From contig JAQGDQ010000142.1 in assembly GCA_030141605.1 (NCBI GenBank), positions 1-64,000 of the forward strand: a DNA stretch of 64,000 bases, written 5' to 3'. Shown here in pieces: positions 58,801-64,000 of this stretch. How positions within the stretch are numbered: position 1 is the first letter of the stretch; every line of letters starts with the position of its first letter. Source of the DNA: Tubiluchus corallicola (Eukaryota > Priapulida > Priapulimorpha > Priapulimorphida > Tubiluchidae). The notes below the pieces were generated by a model. It was given only the letters and a program-made list of their open reading frames with translations. It was not told the DNA's origin and searched no databases. A program made the position numbers and the translations under genes.

Positions 58801-61800
58801 ATTATTTATCTTAATAGCTCGGTTTTGGCAAAAGTATGGCTACAAACTGTGTCTGGTTGGAAGGCATTACCGAAAACGTAACTGATGGTTTTCTTCGTCG
58901 CAAGCTTGGCCAGTTTGGGTCTATAACCGACTTATATTTGGACCGAGAACGAGGGCAGGCACTTGTATTTTTCAACACTTCGATAGAAGCAGAAAATGCA
59001 GTTTTAGACCTGAAAGGAAGAAACTTTATTTCTGATCTAAAAAGTCGAGGCATGATATGTGGTCGGCTCCAGGTAATTGCTTTTTAGTTTTTTAATTTTG
59101 TTGTGATATGAATTGAAATGCCTTAAATATAGAATCCCATTGATAGCCTAGTTGCTCTTATTTTTTTGTTTATCTGTGTCTATGTTTTCTGTTAAATATT
59201 TTCATTTTTTTGTTTAACTACTAGTTAGCCATATAATACTTTCGAAATAGCTTTGTATTGAGCTGAACTTATTAAACTAGCAATTCGTAGAGTTACTAGT
59301 AGCAGTGTTGTAATTATTGCTATTACAGCTAGTGAGTGATAAATGACAGTTTGTGATATTTGCACTTTGCGGTCTTGTCTATCAATGCTCTTTTCTTCGT
59401 TTTCTTATTTTTATTAATTATCTTATATGACATTTTTGTTTTGATGACAAGCTGTTGGAGCCTGAGATTTATGTGCCGGTAAATTAACAATATTTGGTTG
59501 CAGGTTGATTTTGCTAGTCGAGAGTTACAAACATTGTTTTTCAACAAGTTGGAACGATCACGGGACCAGAATTCCCGGTGGCGCGGTGAATATGACGAGC
59601 GGTACTCGATGGATAGGTCCAGTTCTAATGAGTATGTTTAATTTCGACTGTTTGCTTTTCTGATCAGTTGATGCTATAAACAACTGTTTTGTTTTGCTTC
59701 TAGAAGTCAAGTTTTCAAATTCTTTGAATGTTGTACATTTTGATTTTATTTTTCAAATTTGGTGTGCAACACTTTAATTTTATTTTCAAATTTGTTGTGC
59801 ATTTTGCAAAAGTTGAAATTTTTTTAGCACTTTGTTTCTTTAGTTGATAGTGTGTATAAGTTTGTTTGTGAATTTCAGCCGCAGTTCATATGACCAACGT
59901 CGTAATAGCACCAGCCAGCAGCAGTATGCACGTTTTGACACCACATCTCAGCGTGGTCGAGGAGGATCATCTTATCGAAGCAGCCGACAAGCATTTCAGA
60001 AACGTGCGCATGGAACTACTTACAACCGCTTTGAAAGTTACCAAGATGATTATCTGGAAAGGCACCACAGGTTAGTGTTTATCGCAGATTTTTATATTCA
60101 TTTGACTGTTAAGCTAGGACTCCATGTGCACATAATGCGTAATGCGTGCGTGATCTGTAATCCATAACGCGTGATGTGTATTGACCGTTTCCATGTCTCC
60201 GTCAATGCTATGCATATTAACAAAGCTCACGGCGCTCTTTCCACTATTCGCGAGATTTGCAAGCAGTAATTTTTGGAAACTCTCTCTGTCTAAATTTAAC
60301 CGTGATAATTACAGCTGCGGCATTAGCTTATTATTGCATCATTCGACGAAAAAATTCAAAAGAAAGCAATGGATTTGGGTGCACAACGTTTTGCAGGGAA
60401 GAAAACAATACGGCACATATCATCATTTAGTGAAAAGACTGCAGTTAGATGCACAACACATGGTTCTTCCATCTCTCAAAAACTCAAATAGAAAAAGTAT
60501 TATTTTTATGTATTTTAAAGTGAGTGACCAAAGCTCACCTAACTAGAATTTTCAGAAAGCTAAACAGCGAAAACGGTCACCTGAAACTTGAAAACTCGCT
60601 ATAATCACCTAGGGAACAGCGGTTTCCCGTCTGCATATTGGTGCATGATACATACTCGGACGATAGTCATCACTTTCGAATGAATATGGACAACGCATCA
60701 CACATTACGGATTACGTATTAGTTACACATGGAGTTTTACCTTTAGTCTGTTTTAAAAAGTTTATTCTCATTTTTTTAGAGAACGCCAAGTCTTGTGCTG
60801 TATAATTGCATTATTTACTAGTTTTGCTGTGATTTGTTTGTATTCATGTTAACTAGCTTTTTTAAGAAGGGCAGGTTTTCTATATTACTCTTTGTTTTAA
60901 GTAATTTGACTCTCACTTATTCAAGTAATTTTCTTGATTTGTTTAAATTTGCTTTGTTTATTTTTCAGGAATTACGATGAGTACAGTCAGGGTAGTGCCG
61001 CTAGTTACCATGATGAGGACACGTATGAGGCGGAGCTGCGTGATTATGGTTATAGTCAGCGTGAACGTCGGGACCGGAGTATGGATGAACGAGGTCGCAG
61101 TGCTACTCCTATTTCTCGGTGCCATAGTGACAGTCCGTTACCGCGCAATCGAAGTGATAGTCCACATGTTAATTCTCGTGATAAAGTGAAAAAACATGAT
61201 AAATATAATAGTGATAGTGACACTGAATGCAAAGATGATTCCAGAGTGCGCTGCTTCTCAGACAATATTTTTCACGAGAAGAGCAAAAAGCGGCATCAGT
61301 CTGGCTACAGTGCTAGTCCAAATGATAGTTGTGTTAGTAATACATCATCATCGGGCCGGTACCGTAGTCAGAGTTTGAGTCCACGAAGAGTGCAGAGTAG
61401 AACTGCATCCCCAAATGCAGAACGAAATCGTAGTGCATCTAGTGATAAAAAATGGGCTGACACTCATGACTCTTTGCATAGCGAAGCTGATCATTTAAAG
61501 AATAAAGTGATAGCTGACCGAATTCGTAAATTAAGACATGAGTCAGATGTTGATAGCATCAAAAGTGATAGTGAGCGCCGAAAACGATCTCATGATCTCT
61601 CGAGTAGAGAGTCCAGTCCTGTGAACCATAGACACAAAAATGTGGTGCTCTCAAAATCGAGAGATGAATGTGAGCTACGAACTAAGAGTCGACGGAGCTC
61701 ACTAATTGGTGATGGTGCTACAGATTTGGAAACAAAACGTGGTGAGAATGAAAGTAAACTTAGTAATAGTATTGCTAAGGAATTAAAACATGCTCGAGAA

Positions 61801-64000
61801 AAAGTGCATGTTGATGGTGTGTTTTCTTTTGCTGTGCATGGCACAGACATTGAGGGAAGTGCTTGTCCCTCAAAGAAACCAAAGTTGAGTGATTCGGGTA
61901 ACTTCCGACACAAAGATGCGTCAGAAACTGTTATGCCATTACAAGGTGATAAGTCAAAGTTAACCATTGATTCTAGTCTTAGTTATAGGAAGCAGATGGA
62001 AGCATTTAAAAGTTCAGACCAGAGACTGGATGTGCCGTTGTTATTAGAGGTGCAGCAGGAAGAAAAGTCCAACGTTCCTAAGTTGGATGAAATCAAGGAC
62101 GATCAAAAAGATGGGTCAATTTTGTCTCCTCGTGACATTCCGATGGAAGGTGTTTTTAATAAACGGAGGAGATTACTGGAAGAAGAGCACCCTAATTTTA
62201 AATCAAAACGTGTCAGTGATGATCAACAAAACAGTAGTGCTGATGAATTTGACAATGTACAACATCACCTACTAGAACCACGGGAATGTAAACCTAAGCG
62301 TGGTTCACCTCTTTCTCTTCCTTTGCCAAAGTTTGCACATGACCCAAGTAATTTGATATCTTGTCGTCCTTCATCTCCGCCTGTTTCCAAATCGCATGTG
62401 CATACCCTAGACATTCCTAAAAAAATTGAAGTTGTTGAAGTGCAAAGTGTTATTACAACAACAACAGGACTAATGTCGCCACCTGGTCTTATGTCTCCTC
62501 CTGTTGCAGTTGGGTTGTTATCTACACCTATAGTTTCACCAGGATTAAAGTCTCCTGCTAGTGTTTCTTCAGGTATTAAGTCTCCACTGCATGTAACACC
62601 AGCGACTAAGCCTATGTTAATATCACCTAGCATGAAATCACCTGGAGCTTTTTCTGAAAAAAGTGATATTGGCAAGTCATCTGCACTACCATTCGCGAAG
62701 AACACTGGCACCACAGAATCTTCATCTCCAGATATTTCTCCAATGGCTTCACCACAAGGACCATCTTTGGAAGAAAGAATTAAAGCTCTTGACGAGAAGT
62801 TAGCAAAACAACGAGATGCCGAAATAGCCATGTCATCAGCAATGGATTATGAGACGTATAAGCGATTACGGCGCAAACCAACAGAACTTCAAGTTAAAAC
62901 TGAACCGTCTAATATAGTCAAATCTTTGCTAGCAAAATCATCGATATTTGATCAGGATTCTAGACGATTAGAAAACATTAGTGATAAATATGAGCCCAAA
63001 GATCTTGCAGATTTATCTCCTGATTCTAAGACTGATGTTGTAGCGCAGTTGCGAATAAAAACGTCAGTAGCATCAAGCAAAGATTCTTGCCCAAGTTTAA
63101 CTCCTGTGCCCACAACATTTAATAAACAGATTCTTCAATCACCATTAGATACCATTGCAGGTAAACAGAGTGATGCTGCTTCTTCACTAGCTGGATTTCC
63201 AGAATCATCTGTGTTAAGTAATATGTCACGATTAGCTGATACTCCAAGAGATCCGCGGAGTGACCCTACAGTTAAACACTCATCAGGACACCAAGAAACT
63301 ATTCTTACACGGTTAAGAAAGGAGTCTTGTTCAACTGTCATTGCACCTTCTGTGAAACAAGAAGATTCCTTTCCACAGTATGGCCGATATCCAACTTATC
63401 CTAGTGGATTTTCATCTAATCATCCGGTAGTCAGTTTACTTAATGTTTCCATACCATCAGCATCAAGCTTGCATAATTCTGTAGCAAGCAGTGTCTCAGA
63501 AAGCTCTATCAGCCCGTGCCCTGTTGCAAGTCTGTTGACTAATTTGCCTAGTTGGCCTGCTATGACAACACAGTCGAGTGTCAGTGGAACAACAAAATTA
63601 GTTAATCATGCATCAAATTATTCACATGCAGGGCCTATATTGTTACAGTCTACTGGACCTTCCATAAATGAAGCTGCCTCAAATTTTCACAATCAGTCTA
63701 CACCTTCACATCTAAGTAATTCATCCCACCATCATAGTACTAATTTCGTCCATCAACATCCTAGTCCTCAAATTCCTTGCACAACTTCCAGTTTGCAGTC
63801 TAATGTAACTACTTCTCAACATGCTACCACTACTACTGTTACTAAGTATGGCTTTCCGACAAAACGTGCAAGCATTGATTTGTCTCATCAACCTGTTAAA
63901 CCTATACTGAAGAAGGACACTCATTACTCGTCATTGCCTACTACGTTATCAGGTGCAAAAACTGAAACATGTCAGCCGCCTTCTCTATCACTGACACCAA
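31966..64000 (+). CDS. SPEN: Split ends/SHARP/MINT transcriptional corepressor, 3' partial
   Basis: SPEN proteins are very large nuclear scaffolds: N-terminal RRMs bind RNA and a C-terminal SPOC domain recruits SMRT/NCoR-HDAC complexes, with roles in Notch (RBPJ) and nuclear-receptor repression and, in mammals, X inactivation. Twelve exons join in frame into about 1657 codons, still open at the window end: 31966-32048, 39876-40154, 54610-54747, 55176-55412, 55950-56101, 56359-56470, 56801-57038, 57346-57471, 58818-59072, 59504-59631, 59879-60070, 60969-64000+. The start MVRETRHLWVGNLP and the RRM1 end LRTDYNEPG match animal SPEN almost exactly. The order RRM1, RS/Ser-rich linker, RRM2-4, giant exon separates it from RBM15-type relatives, which lack the giant middle region. 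The SPOC domain and the stop codon are outside the window. No frame breaks were found. Confidence 0.95.
36487..36518. promoter_or_regulatory. X-box-like palindrome next to a CRE
   Basis: GTTGCTTAGCAAC (36487-36499) fits the RFX X-box pattern of two inverted RYYNYY half-sites. Eleven bases later comes TGACGTCA (36511-36518), the full cAMP response element. RFX and CREB sites side by side are known from composite enhancers. Location in a GC-richer part of SPEN intron 1 fits an enhancer, but this is motif evidence only. Confidence 0.4.
37230..37243. promoter_or_regulatory. Canonical X-box palindrome GTTGCCAAGGCAAC
   Basis: A fully symmetric RFX-type site with a 2-bp-spaced pair of GTTGCC half-sites, 730 bp from the X-box/CRE pair. 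A further half-site-like TAGCAAC lies near 37135. Confidence 0.4.
47181..47193. promoter_or_regulatory. X-box palindrome GTTGCCTGGCAAC
   Basis: Perfect inverted GTTGCC half-sites around a single T, the classic RFX-type site, inside a GC-richer 200-bp section of SPEN intron 2. Confidence 0.4.
50537..52356. mobile_element. Older, interrupted copy of a non-autonomous DNA transposon
   Basis: Two blocks, about 50537-50984 and 51832-52356, form one element once the insertion between them is removed. Its right end reads, on the minus strand, GGTGCAGGGTAAAAAATGGC, matching the start of the inner copy; its left end carries GGTAAAAATGGCGC. Both flanking blocks are inverted matches of the inner copy: 50740-50970 pairs with 51570-51760, and 51840-52360 pairs with 50985-51510. 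No transposase is encoded. I find no clear target duplication for this copy. Confidence 0.75.
50985..51822. mobile_element. Inner transposon copy inserted into its own family, opposite orientation
   Basis: The 838-bp element begins GGTGCAGGGTAAAAATGGC and ends TGTGCCTTTTTAATC followed by TATATTC. It is flanked by the perfect 9-bp direct repeat GTGTGCCAT (50976-50984 and 51823-51831). The terminal motifs share TAAAAA-GGCAC on opposite strands. Deleting the element and one repeat copy restores an uninterrupted older element. A duplication of 8-9 bp fits hAT or Mutator-like elements; which one is undecided. It has no coding capacity. Confidence 0.8.
52836..53000 (-). mobile_element. LINE-type 3' end with hairpin and (ATT)n tail
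   Basis: On the minus strand the order is a hairpin AAAGGGCAGC (52993-52984) / GCTGCCCTTT (52958-52949) whose loop includes the palindrome GACCAATTGGTC (52974-52963), a spacer, AATAAA-like sequence (GATAAATAAAAG) and then 16 or so ATT repeats (52885 to 52836). A 3' stem-loop followed by a short tandem-repeat tail is characteristic of CR1/L2-type non-LTR retrotransposons or SINEs that use their machinery. The upstream coding part is missing, as expected for 5'-truncated copies. Confidence 0.6.
54610..60070 (+). CDS. SPEN: SPEN exons 3-11: RS/Ser-rich linker and RRM2-RRM4
   Basis: Exons at 54610 and 55176 encode an Arg/Tyr/Asp-rich stretch and then a Ser/Asp-rich run (residues about 205-245), like the SR-type linker of human SPEN. 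RRM2 (about 281-355) starts SLSICVRNLPVRSSDTS; RRM3 (about 386-462) starts TRTLFVGNLGKDTT and contains YAFLQYSDISSV; RRM4 (from about 466) starts NCVWLEGITENVTD and ends RLQVDFASRELQ. In SPEN structures RRM2-4 bind structured RNA. RRM4 has about eight extra residues (ISDLKSRGM region, 59029-59057) compared with human. Exons 10-11 are rich in Arg, Ser and Tyr, as in SPEN after RRM4. Confidence 0.93.
60115..60739. mobile_element. PIF/Harbinger-like remnant in SPEN intron 11
   Basis: ACTCCATGTG at 60119-60128 is repeated inverted as CACATGGAGT at 60726-60735, with partly similar CGTAAT-rich subterminal sequence on both sides and TA dinucleotides at 60115-60116 and 60738-60739. Inside, on the + strand, 60358-60450 encodes KRKQWIWVHNVLQGRKQYG and then a YHHLVKRLQLD stretch, very like the conserved N-terminal WVHP..R...G..H.L..ELR.D block of HARBI1-type transposases. 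The rest of the transposase is lacking. PIF/Harbinger elements usually duplicate 3 bp (TWA); this could not be confirmed. Confidence 0.6.
60969..64000 (+). CDS. SPEN: SPEN exon 12: giant middle-region exon, open at window end
   Basis: This exon starts after a CAG at 60966-60968, completes a split Arg codon and stays open for more than 1010 codons. It encodes a largely disordered Ser/Lys/Asp-rich region. Islands shared with human SPEN fix the identity: SLSYRKQME at about 61975-62001 and SSIFDQDSRRLENI at 62938-62979. Basic nuclear-localisation-like clusters include KKRHQ-type stretches near 61290 and NKRRRLLEE near 62158. A dense SP/TP cluster lies at 62473-62646 and a probable charged helix at 62767-62880 (LEERIKALDEKLAKQRD). 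The frame enters the last base of the window inside a codon. Confidence 0.93.

Noticed and set aside
60181-60546. Functional gene of 121 codons in SPEN intron 11
   Set aside because: Only the middle part resembles a Harbinger transposase and it sits between terminal inverted repeats, so it is counted as a transposon remnant.
62265-62831. 188-codon minus-strand gene inside SPEN
   Set aside because: It is the antisense of the low-complexity SP-rich part of the giant SPEN exon; the sense frame has strong SPEN similarity on both sides.

Overview
The window is nuclear DNA of an intron-rich, AT-rich animal, probably an invertebrate; the phylum cannot be settled from the sequence. Evidence: two long multi-exon genes with GT-AG introns, proteins that align with metazoan XRN1 and SPEN, and introns full of decayed transposons and microsatellites.

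Layout. (1) 1-26075, + strand: the XRN1 5'-3' exoribonuclease gene without its first coding exon, which lies upstream. I place 33 visible coding exons, 1818 codons plus stop, with the whole catalytic core, the D1-D4 accessory domains, a dsRBD-like module and a conserved C-terminal tail. (2) 26076-28599: 3' UTR and intergenic sequence between convergent genes. (3) 28600-29658, - strand: a single-exon reading frame of 352 codons, a basic and Ser/Thr/Lys-rich protein I do not recognise. (4) 29659-31965: head-to-head intergenic region with the SPEN promoter and 5' UTR at its right end. (5) 31966-64000, + strand: a SPEN (Split ends/SHARP/MINT) gene. Twelve exons are visible; the twelfth is a very large exon still open at the window end, so the C-terminal SPOC region lies outside.

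XRN1 degrades decapped mRNA in the cytoplasm. SPEN is a nuclear RNA-binding corepressor scaffold. Nothing here suggests that the two act together; they are simply neighbours.

The introns hold most of the unusual material: a roughly 840-bp transposon inserted in opposite orientation into an older copy of itself (50537-52356), a PIF/Harbinger-like remnant (60115-60739), a short TIR element with a 6-bp target duplication (5680-6185), a 45-bp minisatellite (16133-16846), two LINE remnants, two tRNA-like retroposon traces, a foldback element, and three RFX X-box-like palindromes in the two long SPEN introns. I found no CRISPR array, operon or other prokaryotic feature, and no wholly new multi-gene system. 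The best candidates for novelty are the orphan gene, the self-nested transposon and the degenerate dsRBD-like module of XRN1.
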